Notes: generated by a model from the letters alone, not told the origin. DNA of 64,000 nt from Chloroflexota bacterium (GCA_019873735.1 JAIOAQ010000015.1:1-64000); one strand, 5' to 3'; shown: positions 17,214 through 26,807, numbered from the stretch's first letter. A program made the numbers and translations.

Positions 17214-18950
17214 TCACGGAACAGGGGTAGAAACCGGCGCGTCAAACAGCAGCGGCGTGGATGTCACCGTTGGCGTAAAGGTCGGCGCCGCGGCCGCAGA
17301 CTCCCAGCCGCTGGCGACAAAAATTTCTCGCAAGAAGTCAAAACGTTCTCCGGCAGTCATCGGACGCGGCGTAGCATAATCTTCCAGCATGGCAGTCAAT
17401 AACTCAACGCCCAGGTAGCGGCCATCATAAAAGACGTGGCGGTCAAGGAATTCGCTGCGCACCTCTTTGTCCAAAACCACACCATCAGGGCGATTGTAAT
17501 ACATCTGATCAAAAAACAGATTGCCCAGGCCATAGTGAATAAAAGCGCCCTGGTAAAACTCCATCGTCTGAGGGCGGTGCGCCTGGCTTCCATTGACAAT
17601 CACCGCACCGCTCTCTGCCAGGCGGCGAAAATCTCTCACCTGCAAAGGATGGGGGTAAATATCATAACTCTCATGCCACGAAAAGGTTGCAACCACAAGG
17701 TAACCATCTTGACGCAAACGCTCAATCTCAGCGCTCAGGTAATCGAAATCACAAGGCGCCGGGCCGGGCAGCCGTTCACCGGCTTTAGGATAATACTTGT
17801 CAGGCTTGGCGTTACAGCCAATGAAGGCAATCCGATTGCCGTTATGCTCCAAAAGCAAAGGTTGCTGCGCCTCCTGTAAATTGGCGCCGCCGCCATAGTA
17901 GCCCAAGCCGTTCTGTCGATAAAAGTCCAGCGACTCTAACATGGCTTCATGTCCGTAATCAATCAAATGGTCGCCGGTCAATTCGATGACATCCGCCCCG
18001 ACATCAAGCAATAAATCCATGTACGACTGCCGGCTGCAGAAAATCAGGTTCCTCTGCCCCGGGTTGGGATACGGGCAGCGCGAGAAAAACGAGACCTCAT
18101 TGCTGATGTGCGCCAGGTCAGCCTGACGCAGCCAGTCGCCGATCAAATGACCGGGGTATGTCACCCCCTTATTTTCCATCATGTAAGCCGTTGAACGCAC
18201 CATCGCCGTCACCCCTGTCATCACCAGCGTGGTCAACTTAGAAGCATCGCGGTTGGAGCCCGACAACGTTGGAAGCGGCGAAAACGGACACGGGCTGGCA
18301 CACGTCAGCGCAAAGCCGGCTTTCAGGGGATAGGCGGCCGGATCAAAATCCTTGCGCAGAGGCGACTGTCCGTCCACCGTCAGGACCTTCCATTCGGGGA
18401 CGATAGACTCAAAGGGAATCACCGCCCAGGCCGAGGACGCAGACCACGCCGCAGAAAGCAGATCCTCTTCCGGCACGGTTCGAACCGACCCGGGTGCGGG
18501 TTGCCCCCATTGGGCCGCCAGCACCCTCAGCGTGGAGTCGTCCATCAAAAGAGGGCTTTCAGAAAAAGCCGCTGGCGGCGTCCCGGCCCAGGCCTGACGC
18601 AACTCGTCGGCAGAAACGCCATCCGCCAGGGTGGGAAATGGCGCCACCAGCGCATAAATCCACAAGGCGTTGACTTCGGCGTCGTCCGCGGCCAGGTCAA
18701 GCCGCAAAGCGGCCAACTCTGGCGCGGCGGCCAACGGCAGCCCCCATGCCTCCGTCTCTGAACGCAACGCCGCCGGCACCAAGGGAGCAATCCACAGGGC
18801 GCGAGGAGAGGGCGTCGCGCTTGCGGTTGGCACAGGCGTGGACGTCGGCGGCACATCTGACGCTTCAATACTTGGGGGGATTGGAGGGGCAGCAGGAACG
18901 CAAGAGACCAGAAGCAAAAACAGCACAGCGCAGGCTACAATGCGAGACAT
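17214..18950 (-). CDS. CapA/PgsA-like metallophosphatase-fold lipoprotein
   Basis: The 578-residue protein has a lipoprotein signal (CAVLFLLLVSC with Cys at residue 17) and a Pro/Thr-rich linker, then a CapA (PGA_cap) domain in the C-terminal two thirds. Visible features are the TLVMTGVTAMVR strand, HISNEVSFF, ELTGDHLIDYGHEAM, FIGCNAKPD, FSWHESYDIYPH and VNGSQAHRPQ, consistent with a calcineurin-like metal centre. CapA proteins take part in poly-gamma-glutamate or capsule export or anchoring; no capB/capC genes are here, so the role is open. The N-terminal 200 residues resemble a periplasmic substrate-binding fold but I cannot name it. It starts 6 bp after the preceding gene. Confidence 0.82.
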   Translation of the reverse strand: MSRIVACAVLFLLLVSCVPAAPPIPPSIEASDVPPTSTPVPTASATPSPRALWIAPLVPAALRSETEAWGLPLAAAPELAALRLDLAADDAEVNALWIYALVAPFPTLADGVSADELRQAWAGTPPAAFSESPLLMDDSTLRVLAAQWGQPAPGSVRTVPEEDLLSAAWSASSAWAVIPFESIVPEWKVLTVDGQSPLRKDFDPAAYPLKAGFALTCASPCPFSPLPTLSGSNRDASKLTTLVMTGVTAMVRSTAYMMENKGVTYPGHLIGDWLRQADLAHISNEVSFFSRCPYPNPGQRNLIFCSRQSYMDLLLDVGADVIELTGDHLIDYGHEAMLESLDFYRQNGLGYYGGGANLQEAQQPLLLEHNGNRIAFIGCNAKPDKYYPKAGERLPGPAPCDFDYLSAEIERLRQDGYLVVATFSWHESYDIYPHPLQVRDFRRLAESGAVIVNGSQAHRPQTMEFYQGAFIHYGLGNLFFDQMYYNRPDGVVLDKEVRSEFLDRHVFYDGRYLGVELLTAMLEDYATPRPMTAGERFDFLREIFVASGWESAAAAPTFTPTVTSTPLLFDAPVSTPVP

Positions 18951-18956
18951 AATGAT

Positions 18957-20063
18957 TTATTTGAAGGTTTCCGTTCTCAAAGTAAATTTTTTGACGGCGG
19001 CCTGGTCCAGATGTACCCCCAGGCCAGGGCCTTCAGGCACATCAATGGTGCTGTCAGGATTAAGGGTAAAACGCTCCTGCGTGATGTCTTCGGCATAGTA
19101 GCGCGCCGAGGCCGAGATATCACCCGGCAAGACAAAGCCCGGCAGCGAAGCCAGCGCCAGATTGGAAGCACGGCCAACGCCGGTTTCCAGCATGCCGCCG
19201 CACCAGACCGGCACGCGGCGTTCGCGGCACAGGTTATGAATGGCGACTGCCTCGCTCAGGCCGCCAACGCGCCCGGCCTTGATATTAATAATCCGGCAGG
19301 CGTTCATTTCCAAAGCGGCGCGCGCGTGGCGGGCCGAAATGATACTTTCATCCAAACAAATCGCGGTGCGGAACTGTTGCTGCACATAGTGATGTTCCCA
19401 CAGGTCATCTTCGTGCAGAGGCTGTTCAATCAACAACAGATCCAGGTCATCCAGTGGGCGCAATGTCATCACCGTCTCCAGGCTGTAGGCGGAATTGGCA
19501 TCCACCTGCAGCAACACCGAAGGAAAAGCCTGCCGCACGGCGGTTGTGTCGTCCACATCCCGCCCGGGCTTGATTTTGATTTTAATGCGGCGGTAGCCTT
19601 CTGCAATATAACGCCCCACTTGCTCCACAAGAACTTCCGGAGAGGCCTGCAGTCCAACCGAGACGCCCACTTCTACGCGTCGGCGCTCCCCTCCCAGCAA
19701 ATCGCGCAGCGAACGTTCCTGGCGTTTCCCCAACAGATCCCAGATGGCCATTTCCAGACCGGCCTTTGCCAGCATGTGACCACGCACGCGCCTGACGCGG
19801 CGCTGATAATCAGCAGCATCGGCGACATCCTGGCCCAGCAATGCCGGGATAATGTAATCCTTGAGAATATGCCAGGCTGTGCCAACGGTCTCATAACAAT
19901 AGCCGGGATCGCGGTCGGCTACGCACTCGCCGTAACCCTCCAGCCCTTCTGATTGCACGGTAATCAAAATGCAATCCCGTTCCAGCGAGCGGCCAAAAGA
20001 GGTCTCAAATGGCGAGACCAGAGGCATACGCAGATAGTGAAGACTAACAGAATCGATTTTCAC
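18957..20063 (-). CDS. Enolase-superfamily enzyme, o-succinylbenzoate synthase / N-acylamino acid racemase-like
   Basis: The 368-residue protein belongs to the muconate lactonizing enzyme subgroup. Expected catalytic and metal residues are visible: KIKIKPGRD (KxK), LQVDANSAY (Asp), LLIEQPL (Glu), CLDESI (Asp) and NIKAGRVGG (Lys). The N-terminal capping domain has SPFETSFGRSLERD, like MenC/NSAR proteins. It could make o-succinylbenzoate for menaquinone or racemise N-acyl amino acids; no other men genes are nearby, so I do not assign menC. The start codon is GTG with an AGAGGT site. It is followed at once by the CapA-like gene. Confidence 0.82.
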   Translation of the reverse strand: MKIDSVSLHYLRMPLVSPFETSFGRSLERDCILITVQSEGLEGYGECVADRDPGYCYETVGTAWHILKDYIIPALLGQDVADAADYQRRVRRVRGHMLAKAGLEMAIWDLLGKRQERSLRDLLGGERRRVEVGVSVGLQASPEVLVEQVGRYIAEGYRRIKIKIKPGRDVDDTTAVRQAFPSVLLQVDANSAYSLETVMTLRPLDDLDLLLIEQPLHEDDLWEHHYVQQQFRTAICLDESIISARHARAALEMNACRIINIKAGRVGGLSEAVAIHNLCRERRVPVWCGGMLETGVGRASNLALASLPGFVLPGDISASARYYAEDITQERFTLNPDSTIDVPEGPGLGVHLDQAAVKKFTLRTETFK

Positions 20064-20099
20064 GGCCGACCTCTTCTGTAAGAAAAAAAACGCGACCGG

Positions 20100-20612
20100 T
20101 TATGCATCAGCCTGCGGCTCATCGTTGGCCAGGCTGCGCAGGGCATCATCCAGCGTCATGCCTTCGCGGCGCATCCCGGGGGCAGGCGTGCCACAGTAGG
20201 GACAAATGTTCCAGGATAATTCCATCAATTTGCCGCACTGATGACAAGGCTTCTTCAGGCGCGTCTGGCAATACGGGCAGATCTGCCAGTTATCCCGCAC
20301 GCGGCGTTCACATCCCGGGCAGAGCGTCAGGTCTTCCAGCGTCTGCAAAAGGGCTTCTTCTTCAAGCGTGCGCTGATATTCTTCCTCGATGGTATTGCGC
20401 GGCCGGAGAATGAGATAAACCAGGACGCCTGGCAGGTTGAGCAAGGCCACCAGCAAAACGGCCAGCACACGCACAAGCGGGTCGCGCGAGCGGGCGCGCA
20501 CGTCCCGATAAGTCCAAATGACCAGGCTGACCCACAAGGCAGCCAGAAAAGCGCCGCCAAAGCCGGTCAGGATCAAAATAAAATTGCTTAGGAAGGTGGG
20601 GTCAAGAGGCAT
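20100..20612 (-). CDS. Membrane protein with double zinc ribbon
   Basis: The 170-residue protein has two membrane helices (residues about 10-33 and 45-67) and a cytoplasmic tail with two zinc ribbons: CPGCERRVRDNWQICPYC and CHQCGKLMELSWNICPYC, the second closing with a GTPAPGM linker. Double zinc-ribbon proteins of this type are widespread in Anaerolineae and are usually annotated only as zinc ribbon domain proteins; a role in protein or nucleic acid binding at the membrane is possible. A GGAG site lies 6 nt before the ATG. It is the first of a minus-strand series and has its own -10 box. Confidence 0.75.
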   Translation of the reverse strand: MPLDPTFLSNFILILTGFGGAFLAALWVSLVIWTYRDVRARSRDPLVRVLAVLLVALLNLPGVLVYLILRPRNTIEEEYQRTLEEEALLQTLEDLTLCPGCERRVRDNWQICPYCQTRLKKPCHQCGKLMELSWNICPYCGTPAPGMRREGMTLDDALRSLANDEPQADA

Positions 20613-20651
20613 GCTGTTCTCCAGGAAACATTCGGGCGCGGAAGCATCTCT

Positions 20652-20657
20652 ATTATA
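20652..20657 (-). promoter_or_regulatory. -10 box upstream of the zinc-ribbon gene
   Basis: TATAAT on the minus strand, 40 bp upstream of the ATG at 20612 and just beyond the end of the DUF3048 gene. No convincing -35 box is visible. Confidence 0.45.
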
Positions 20658-20669
20658 TCCTCTCTGCCG

Positions 20670-21902
20670 CTACGGAATATGGTGCTGGAAGTGCCAGACG
20701 GTCTCTTCCTGGGTATAAGTGGAGGCGTTGCCAAGAACTTCAAAGAAAGTCGTCCCCGGCTTAAGGGGCAGCGGCTCGCCGTTCAAGTCGGTCAGCAGGA
20801 GGGGCTGGTCGCGGTCGGTGCGGTGCCAGAGCGCCTCAAATGCCAGACCGTCCCGAAAGACAAAGGCGCGGCCGGCGTCGGTCAATTCTACGTGGAAGAC
20901 CTCATCTTCTTCCTGCCAGACATCGGCAAAGGTATAGGCGGCAAAAAGGACAACAACGTTATCGGCGGCAACCTGTTCGCCCGTAAGCGCATCGGTAAAA
21001 GCGGCATACACTTCGGGCAGGTTTTCGCCGGTATCTTCGGTTTCCTGGTAACGCAAGTAACGACCAGAGGCCGGATCATATTGCCAGTAGTGATACGAAA
21101 TGCGCGAGAAGCGGATAAAAATTTGCTCGCCGCTCAAAGACGATACAGGGGGAAGCGTATAAAAGTAGGATGCGCGCAATGGCTGACGGGCGTTGTCCTT
21201 GTCCGTCCGTTTCAGATAGTCCTGAAACAAACGGCTGTTGAAAAAGTAACTGTTGTACTCGTCGTGGCCGGTCTTCATCACGCAGTACCAGGGACAGGTT
21301 CCCGAACCGGCCACAATCAAAAAGGGATGCAGGTCGGGCGTTTCCTTCCAGGTATCAAAGACGCGCTTGTCTGCGCCCTTGAAAATCAAGTAAGCGTGAT
21401 ACATGCGCAAAAGATGTTCATCGAAGAAACGCCCCGAACGCACCGGCCCGATCTGCTCGGCATCGCGGCCGTAAAAGATGGCTGTAAAGCGCGTCATGTA
21501 ATCTTCAATGTAGTATTCAAAGACCAGGTCGGCCCGCGATAAGCCGTATTGCGGACGCGCATAGCGCGGGAAGTTGGTCACCTTCACCGCCATGGGGCGG
21601 CGTTCCAGCAATTGCGGATCCTCTACCGGCAAACCGGTTAGCGGGTTGACGTTTTCCGGCAAGGTGACAGGCGAATAGCCAACGGCGGTGGGCAATTGAT
21701 AAACCGCATCGGTTGGCACGGCCGTGAAGGTCAAATAGGCTGGGGTTGGGGAAGCAGCCGGGGAAACGGTAGCCGCCTCCGGCGTAGAGAGAACCGTCTC
21801 AGGTTTTGGGCTGCAGGCGGTCAGCCACGTCAGGCCCAGCAGTCCAACAAGTATCCATGCCGCCCAGCATCGAAATCGCATATCGGGTTTTGCATTCACC
21901 AT
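20670..21902 (-). CDS. DUF3048 (YerB-like) lipoprotein
   Basis: The 410-residue protein has a type II signal (LVGLLGLTWLTAC, Cys at about 30) and a Ser/Pro/Thr-rich linker, followed by the DUF3048 module: NPLTGLPVEDPQ, RRPMAVKVTNFPRYARPQYGL, ADLVFEYYIED, FYGRDAEQIGPVRSGR and, near the C-terminus, the WHRTDRDQPLLL and LKPGTTFFEV segments. This matches YerB-type lipoproteins of Gram-positive bacteria, whose biochemical role is not firmly established. The start at 21902 has GGAG 5 nt upstream. It is divergent from the antiporter-like module; the 88-bp gap should hold both promoters. Confidence 0.88.
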   Translation of the reverse strand: MVNAKPDMRFRCWAAWILVGLLGLTWLTACSPKPETVLSTPEAATVSPAASPTPAYLTFTAVPTDAVYQLPTAVGYSPVTLPENVNPLTGLPVEDPQLLERRPMAVKVTNFPRYARPQYGLSRADLVFEYYIEDYMTRFTAIFYGRDAEQIGPVRSGRFFDEHLLRMYHAYLIFKGADKRVFDTWKETPDLHPFLIVAGSGTCPWYCVMKTGHDEYNSYFFNSRLFQDYLKRTDKDNARQPLRASYFYTLPPVSSLSGEQIFIRFSRISYHYWQYDPASGRYLRYQETEDTGENLPEVYAAFTDALTGEQVAADNVVVLFAAYTFADVWQEEDEVFHVELTDAGRAFVFRDGLAFEALWHRTDRDQPLLLTDLNGEPLPLKPGTTFFEVLGNASTYTQEETVWHFQHHIP

Positions 21903-21990
21903 GACAACTCCAGGGGCTGATTGTACAACAAAAACTGGCGGTCAAGCCCAAACCTGATAAAATTGTGGCGGTTCTTCCAAACACAAACCC

Positions 21991-23553
21991 ATGCTGATTT
22001 TGCTAACCTTTTTCCTGCTTGTGCTGAGCGCAGCGGCTGTGACCATCATTCGTCTCATGCAGCCGGAGTTTCGGTTTGCCTGGCTGACGGCGGCGATTGG
22101 CGCGCTCCTGGCCTGGATCAGCATCTTTTTCTGGCAACTGGTTGCGCCGCTCACGCTGCGCTTGCCCGCCTGGAAACCCGAAACGCTTTTTGCCAGCACG
22201 CCGACTTTTATGGCCGACGGCATCGCCTGGGCCTATGGACTGGCGCTGGCCACGCTGGTTCTTGCTACGCTCTTGACCGCCGTGGCGCGCGCCGGCTTTC
22301 CGCAATTGCTGGCCTGGGCGGGGACATTTGGCCTGTCTGCCGCGGGGTTGCTGGCCGTGCTGGCAAACGACCCCTTCACCCTGATCCTGGTCTGGACCGC
22401 TCTCGATTTTACAGAACTCATTCTTCAACTACGCTCTTTGGACGAGCCGCAATCAAACCGGCAGGTGGTAACCGCCTTTGCCGTTCATGTGGCAGGAACG
22501 GGCGTCCTGATGTGGGCCAGCATGGTCAGTCTTGCCGGCGGGACACGCATGGATTTTGAAAACGTACCCTCCGGAGCAGGGGTTTATATGCTGCTTGCAT
22601 CCGGGCTTCGGCTGGGGATTTTCCCGCTGCACCTGCCTTTCAGCGCCGAATCGGGGCTGCGCCGCGGCTTTGGCACCTCCCTGAGGCTGGTCTCGGCGGC
22701 CTCCAGCCTGGTGTTGCTGGCACGGATTCCGGCGGGCAGCATTTCGTCTCCGCTCACGCCATTGCTGCTGGCACTTACCGCCCTGGCCGCTTTGTACGGC
22801 GGTTGGATGTGGCTGACAACAAACAGCGACCTGAACGGCCGCCCTTACTGGCTGTTGGGGATGGGGGCGTTGGCGGTCGCCTCGGCCCTGCGGGGCAACC
22901 CGGTGGGAAGCGCTGCCTGGGGAATTGCACTCATATTGGCCGGGACGCCGCTCTTCTTGACCTCGGTTCAGCACTCCCGACTCAAGAAAACGCTCCTGGC
23001 GGGCGCCTGGGGCATCTCTGCCCTGCCGTTTTCTCCTACGGCTTCGGGCTGGCAAAGCGGGACTGCCACCGGTTGGGGCTTTTGGCCTTTCTTCATCATT
23101 GCCCAATCACTGTTGATTGCCGGCTATGTCCGGCATGCCTTAAGGCCATCCAAAGGATCTTTGCAGTACCAGCCGATTTTTGTCAAAAGCCTTTATTCGG
23201 CAGGGATTATCCTGCCTTTGTTGATGCTGTTGCTTTCAGGCCTGTGGGGGTGGCCGGGTGCGCTGCGGCTGGGCAACTGGCCTGCTTCTCTGATAGCCGT
23301 CCTCTTGAGCGGCGGCCTGCTGTGGGTCTGGCCACGCCTGAAACTCCCTGCCCCGCGCGTGCACTGGATGCGGCCATCCGACCCTACCCGGCTGAACAAA
23401 CTGTACCAGGGTCTGGCAACGCTCTACGCGGCAATCGGGTCTGCGGTGCGCGCCTTCTCTATGCTGCTTGAGGGCGATGGCGGCATTTTGTGGACGCTGA
23501 TTTTCTTAATCATTTTCGCCTCCATCCTGAGCACAGGAGGGGCTGCGCCATGA
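21991..23553 (+). CDS. NuoN/HyfF-like proton-conducting membrane subunit
   Basis: The 520-residue hydrophobic protein has about 14 predicted membrane helices. Its pattern resembles the antiporter-like subunits of complex I and group 4 membrane hydrogenases (NuoL/M/N, HyfF), for example FTLILVWTALDFTELILQL and SGLRLGIFPLHLPFSAES, the latter like the conserved discontinuous helix with a lysine/histidine channel. Similarity to canonical subunits is weak, so this is an outlying branch. No soluble hydrogenase or NADH dehydrogenase genes follow. It is the first of three genes coupled by ATGA overlaps. Confidence 0.65.
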   Translation: MLILLTFFLLVLSAAAVTIIRLMQPEFRFAWLTAAIGALLAWISIFFWQLVAPLTLRLPAWKPETLFASTPTFMADGIAWAYGLALATLVLATLLTAVARAGFPQLLAWAGTFGLSAAGLLAVLANDPFTLILVWTALDFTELILQLRSLDEPQSNRQVVTAFAVHVAGTGVLMWASMVSLAGGTRMDFENVPSGAGVYMLLASGLRLGIFPLHLPFSAESGLRRGFGTSLRLVSAASSLVLLARIPAGSISSPLTPLLLALTALAALYGGWMWLTTNSDLNGRPYWLLGMGALAVASALRGNPVGSAAWGIALILAGTPLFLTSVQHSRLKKTLLAGAWGISALPFSPTASGWQSGTATGWGFWPFFIIAQSLLIAGYVRHALRPSKGSLQYQPIFVKSLYSAGIILPLLMLLLSGLWGWPGALRLGNWPASLIAVLLSGGLLWVWPRLKLPAPRVHWMRPSDPTRLNKLYQGLATLYAAIGSAVRAFSMLLEGDGGILWTLIFLIIFASILSTGGAAP

Positions 23554-24143
23554 CGGCTTTTCTCGCCTGGCTTGCGCTGGCTTTGTTAACCATCACGTCA
23601 GCCGGCATCATTCTGAGCCGCAACTGGCGCTGGACTCTCGCGCTGCTGGCCATCCTTTATGTCGGCGTTTTTATCTCTGTCCGCTTTTACTGGCCGCCTG
23701 GCATGGCAGCCGTAAAATTGATTACAGGCTGGATGGCAACCACCATCCTTGGCATGACCCAACTGGGAATCGCTTCTCATCCTGAACCGGTTGAGGAAAC
23801 GCTTCCTCAGGGATTTCCTTTTCGCCTGCTCATGACGGCTCTCATTGGCGTCGCCGTGACAGCGGCCGCGCCGTCTCTTTCCGGCCTGATCCCTGGCATC
23901 GGACTGGTTGAATCGGCTGCCAGCCTGTTGCTGATTGGGCTGGGACTGCTTTATCTGGGCATCACCAGCCAGCCCCTACAGGCTACCATTGGGCTGTTGG
24001 TTGCCTTGGCCGGCTTCGAAATTTTATATGCGGCGGTGGAAGGTTCTATTCTGGTGGCGGGCCTGCTGGCAGTCGTCAATCTGGGCCTGGCGCTCACGGG
24101 CGCATACATCCTTCTCGCAGGAGAAAGCAGGCAAAACGCATGA
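23550..24143 (+). CDS. Small membrane subunit, possibly NuoK/HyfE-like
   Basis: The 197-residue membrane protein has about six helices. The true start is the ATG at 23550, overlapping the stop of the previous gene (ATGA); the longer track ORF starts in another gene's frame. The C-terminal half (GITSQPLQATIGLLVALAGFEILYAAVEGS) has the spacing of NuoK/HyfE proteins, including an acidic residue inside the membrane (GFEIL). It is translationally coupled on both sides, so it is expected to assemble with the two large subunits. Family assignment rests on pattern and context only. Confidence 0.6.
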   Translation: MTAFLAWLALALLTITSAGIILSRNWRWTLALLAILYVGVFISVRFYWPPGMAAVKLITGWMATTILGMTQLGIASHPEPVEETLPQGFPFRLLMTALIGVAVTAAAPSLSGLIPGIGLVESAASLLLIGLGLLYLGITSQPLQATIGLLVALAGFEILYAAVEGSILVAGLLAVVNLGLALTGAYILLAGESRQNA

Positions 24144-25534
24144 ATGCCCCGCTCATCTGGATTGGTCTGCCCATCGCCCTGGCCATCATACTCTCCTTGA
24201 TTTCAAGGCCGCGTCTCAGCGCGCGGGTTGGGGGGATTCTGGCGCTGGCCTTGGCCGCTCTGGCATGGCTTGTTCCAATTGATGACGTTTTGAGCATAGG
24301 CGCAATTTCAATCAAAATAACATCGGTCTTCCAGTTTCTGGGAAGGCAATTGGTGTTGGGCGCCTCCAGCCGCTCGATTTTGATCGTCTTTTACGGCCTG
24401 AGCGGATTGTGGTTTTTAGGCGCCCACGCGGCTGGCGTAAGCCGCAGACTGGTCCCTGCCGGTATGGCCATCACCGCCTTGCTGGTCGGCGCGCTGGCCG
24501 TCAAACCGTTCCTCTACGCCGCCCTTTTCATTGAGACAGCCGTCTTGCTGTCGGCGCCGATTCTGATTCCGCCTCGCCAGCCGGCAGGACGGGGCGTCAT
24601 CCGTTTTGTCGCCTATCAAACGCTGGCCATGCCCTTCATTCTCTTTGCCGGCTGGCTGCTGGCAGGCGTGGAGACCAGTCCCAGCGACCTGATTCTGGCA
24701 AAGCAATCGGCGGCGCTGCTGGGGCTTGGATTCGCCTTCCTTCTGGCAATCTTCCCCCTCTCCACCTGGATGCCCATGCTGGCCGAGGATGCCCCGCCGT
24801 ATATATTCGGCTTCTTGCAGTGGATTCTGCCAACTACGTCCCTCATCTTTGGCCTGGGTTTCATTGACCGTTACGCCTGGCTAAGGCAGTCTGATCTCTT
24901 GCCGCAAGTCCTGCGCATGGCCGGTTTTCTCATGCTTGTGACAGGCGGCCTGTGGGCAGCGTTCGAAAAGCGGCTGGAACGTATTCTGGCCTACACGTCC
25001 ATAACCGAAACAGGCTGCGCGCTGCTGGCGCTCAGCCTGGGAGCAGACAAGACGCAAATTGTCTTTCTGCTCTTCATTCCCCGTTCCTTTGGTCTGGCCG
25101 TCTGGACCCTGGGGCTTTCGATCGTCAAAGATCAGGTCAAATCCCTGGATTTTGCCGCCATTCAGGGCCTGGCGCGCCGCTACCCGCTGGCAAGCGGCGC
25201 CATCTTGGTTGCACAATTTTCGGCAAGCGGCGTTCCATTGCTGGCAGGATTTCCGCCCCGCTACGCCCTCTGGGACGCGCTGGCCCAGATCTCGCCGAAC
25301 ATGGCCTTCTGGTTTGGGCTGGGATTGTTGGGCCTGTTTTTAAGCGCCATCCGCTCGCTCACGGCGCTGGTCATCTCAGAAAAATTGACCTACTGGCAGT
25401 TGCAGGAGGACTGGCCGCAGCGTATCCTGCTCGGCATAGGCATTGTTGTGCTGTTTTTGCTTGGCCTGCTGCCCCAAATGATTTATCCCCTGCTGAATAC
25501 CTTCCCTCTCATGTTTGAGCATCTGGGCGGTTGA
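24140..25534 (+). CDS. NuoM/NuoN-like proton-conducting membrane subunit
   Basis: The 464-residue membrane protein has about 13 helices. LGFAFLLAIFPLSTWMPMLAEDAPPYIFGFLQ resembles the conserved block of NuoM/MrpD proteins (FPLHxWLPxAHxxAP), with the usual second histidine missing. ERILAYTSITETGCALLALSLG matches the RxxAYSSIxxxG motif of antiporter-like subunits. It probably forms the third membrane subunit of the module. It overlaps the preceding gene by 4 bp. The partner that would drive ion translocation is not encoded nearby. Confidence 0.72.
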   Translation: MNAPLIWIGLPIALAIILSLISRPRLSARVGGILALALAALAWLVPIDDVLSIGAISIKITSVFQFLGRQLVLGASSRSILIVFYGLSGLWFLGAHAAGVSRRLVPAGMAITALLVGALAVKPFLYAALFIETAVLLSAPILIPPRQPAGRGVIRFVAYQTLAMPFILFAGWLLAGVETSPSDLILAKQSAALLGLGFAFLLAIFPLSTWMPMLAEDAPPYIFGFLQWILPTTSLIFGLGFIDRYAWLRQSDLLPQVLRMAGFLMLVTGGLWAAFEKRLERILAYTSITETGCALLALSLGADKTQIVFLLFIPRSFGLAVWTLGLSIVKDQVKSLDFAAIQGLARRYPLASGAILVAQFSASGVPLLAGFPPRYALWDALAQISPNMAFWFGLGLLGLFLSAIRSLTALVISEKLTYWQLQEDWPQRILLGIGIVVLFLLGLLPQMIYPLLNTFPLMFEHLGG

Positions 25535-25558
25535 AACAAACCCCCATTTCCGGGCTCG

Positions 25559-25567
25559 TGCTATAAT
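25559..25567 (+). promoter_or_regulatory. Extended -10 promoter of the coiled-coil/selB operon
   Basis: TGCTATAAT (TGn-TATAAT) lies 51 bp upstream of the coiled-coil gene, right after the end of the antiporter module. A good -35 at standard spacing is not seen. Confidence 0.55.
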
Positions 25568-25618
25568 CACAAACAAGACGCAAGCACCATTGCGCGTTTT
25601 GCATCCCCTGGAGGCACC

Positions 25619-26806
25619 ATGGAATTCGAACAAATTGTCAAGCGCCTGGACTGGCTGGACGAGGAGCAACGCAAAAGCAAAAATGCCCTGGCTGCCATTG
25701 AGGAGCGATTGGGCGCATTAGATACCTCCCTCAACATCCTCGACAAACGCATCAAGGCCCTAGAAAAGAGCGTGCCGGGCGCGTCAACGGCTGCCGCCCG
25801 CTTCAAGCAACTGGAGCAACTGATTGCCACCCAGCGCACGGATTTCGGGCGTGCCCTGGAAGAAGTGGAGAAAAAGATACAAAACAGCGAAAGCAAACTT
25901 GAAAAACGACGCCAGGCAGAAATCGCCCCGATTCAAGAGGCGCTTGCTGAAATCCGCCTTTCCATTGAAAAACTGCAAGAGTTACGCCGCGACATTCAGG
26001 CCCGCGTGGACGAGGAAGCGCGGCTGGGCAAAGCCATTGCAGAAGTCAAATCCAGCACCGAGGAGGCCATCCGCACCAGCCAAGAGGCCCAGCGCATCGT
26101 CGGCCTGGCAGAAGAAAGCCGCCGTCAGGACGCCAAACGCCTGATCGACCTGCAAGGCGAGTTGAGCGCCTTGCGCAAACGGCTGGACGACCTGCGCGGC
26201 AAAATCGAGGCCGGCAACGATGCCTTCCGTCACATTGACGCACGCGTCAACGAACTGTTGGCCTCCGAAGCCGAGCGCAGACAGGCCCAAACGGCCTTCC
26301 TCGAGCAGCAAGCCCTGGCCCAGGTCGAGCGCGACCGCATTTGGAAAGAAATGCGCGAAAAGTACGAAGCCTTTCGTCAGCAAACCGAACTCCTGGATGC
26401 CCAATTGCAGGAACTGGATTCCACCCACCGCGCCCTGAAACGCGCCCAGGAAACCCACGAAGAACTCAACCAGAAAATCGAGCGCCGCATCAACGAAATC
26501 ACCGAAATGCAGCGCCTGGCTGAAGACCGCATTCGACAGGAATGGGTCACCTTTAAGGCCGACGACCAGAAGCGCTGGACCGGCTTTTCGCTCTCGCAAG
26601 ACGAAGCCTTCAAAGAACTGCACAAAGACCTTGAACGGATGGGAGAACGCCTTATCTCGCTCGACGATGCGGTTCAGGCCCTGCACGACCAGATTGAGCA
26701 AACCACCGACACCACCGAGCGCCAGATGGAAGAACTGATGAACTGGGCACACGAGTGGCTGACCGCCTACGAACGCATCATGGGTCACAGCCGAACCGCG
26801 AGGTAG
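25619..26806 (+). CDS. Long coiled-coil protein of unknown function
   Basis: The 395-residue soluble protein is almost entirely charged heptad repeats (for example LDWLDEEQRKSKNALAAIEE, AEERIRQEW-like and MGERLISLDDAVQALHDQI segments). It has no membrane helix, no signal peptide and no catalytic motif I recognise. A GGAGG site precedes the ATG by 6 nt. It is the first gene of a tight operon with selB, one base apart, which may just reflect shared transcription. It could be a scaffold or a homologue of coiled-coil cell division or chromosome proteins; none is specific enough to name. Confidence 0.75.
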   Translation: MEFEQIVKRLDWLDEEQRKSKNALAAIEERLGALDTSLNILDKRIKALEKSVPGASTAAARFKQLEQLIATQRTDFGRALEEVEKKIQNSESKLEKRRQAEIAPIQEALAEIRLSIEKLQELRRDIQARVDEEARLGKAIAEVKSSTEEAIRTSQEAQRIVGLAEESRRQDAKRLIDLQGELSALRKRLDDLRGKIEAGNDAFRHIDARVNELLASEAERRQAQTAFLEQQALAQVERDRIWKEMREKYEAFRQQTELLDAQLQELDSTHRALKRAQETHEELNQKIERRINEITEMQRLAEDRIRQEWVTFKADDQKRWTGFSLSQDEAFKELHKDLERMGERLISLDDAVQALHDQIEQTTDTTERQMEELMNWAHEWLTAYERIMGHSRTAR

Positions 26807-26807
26807 T

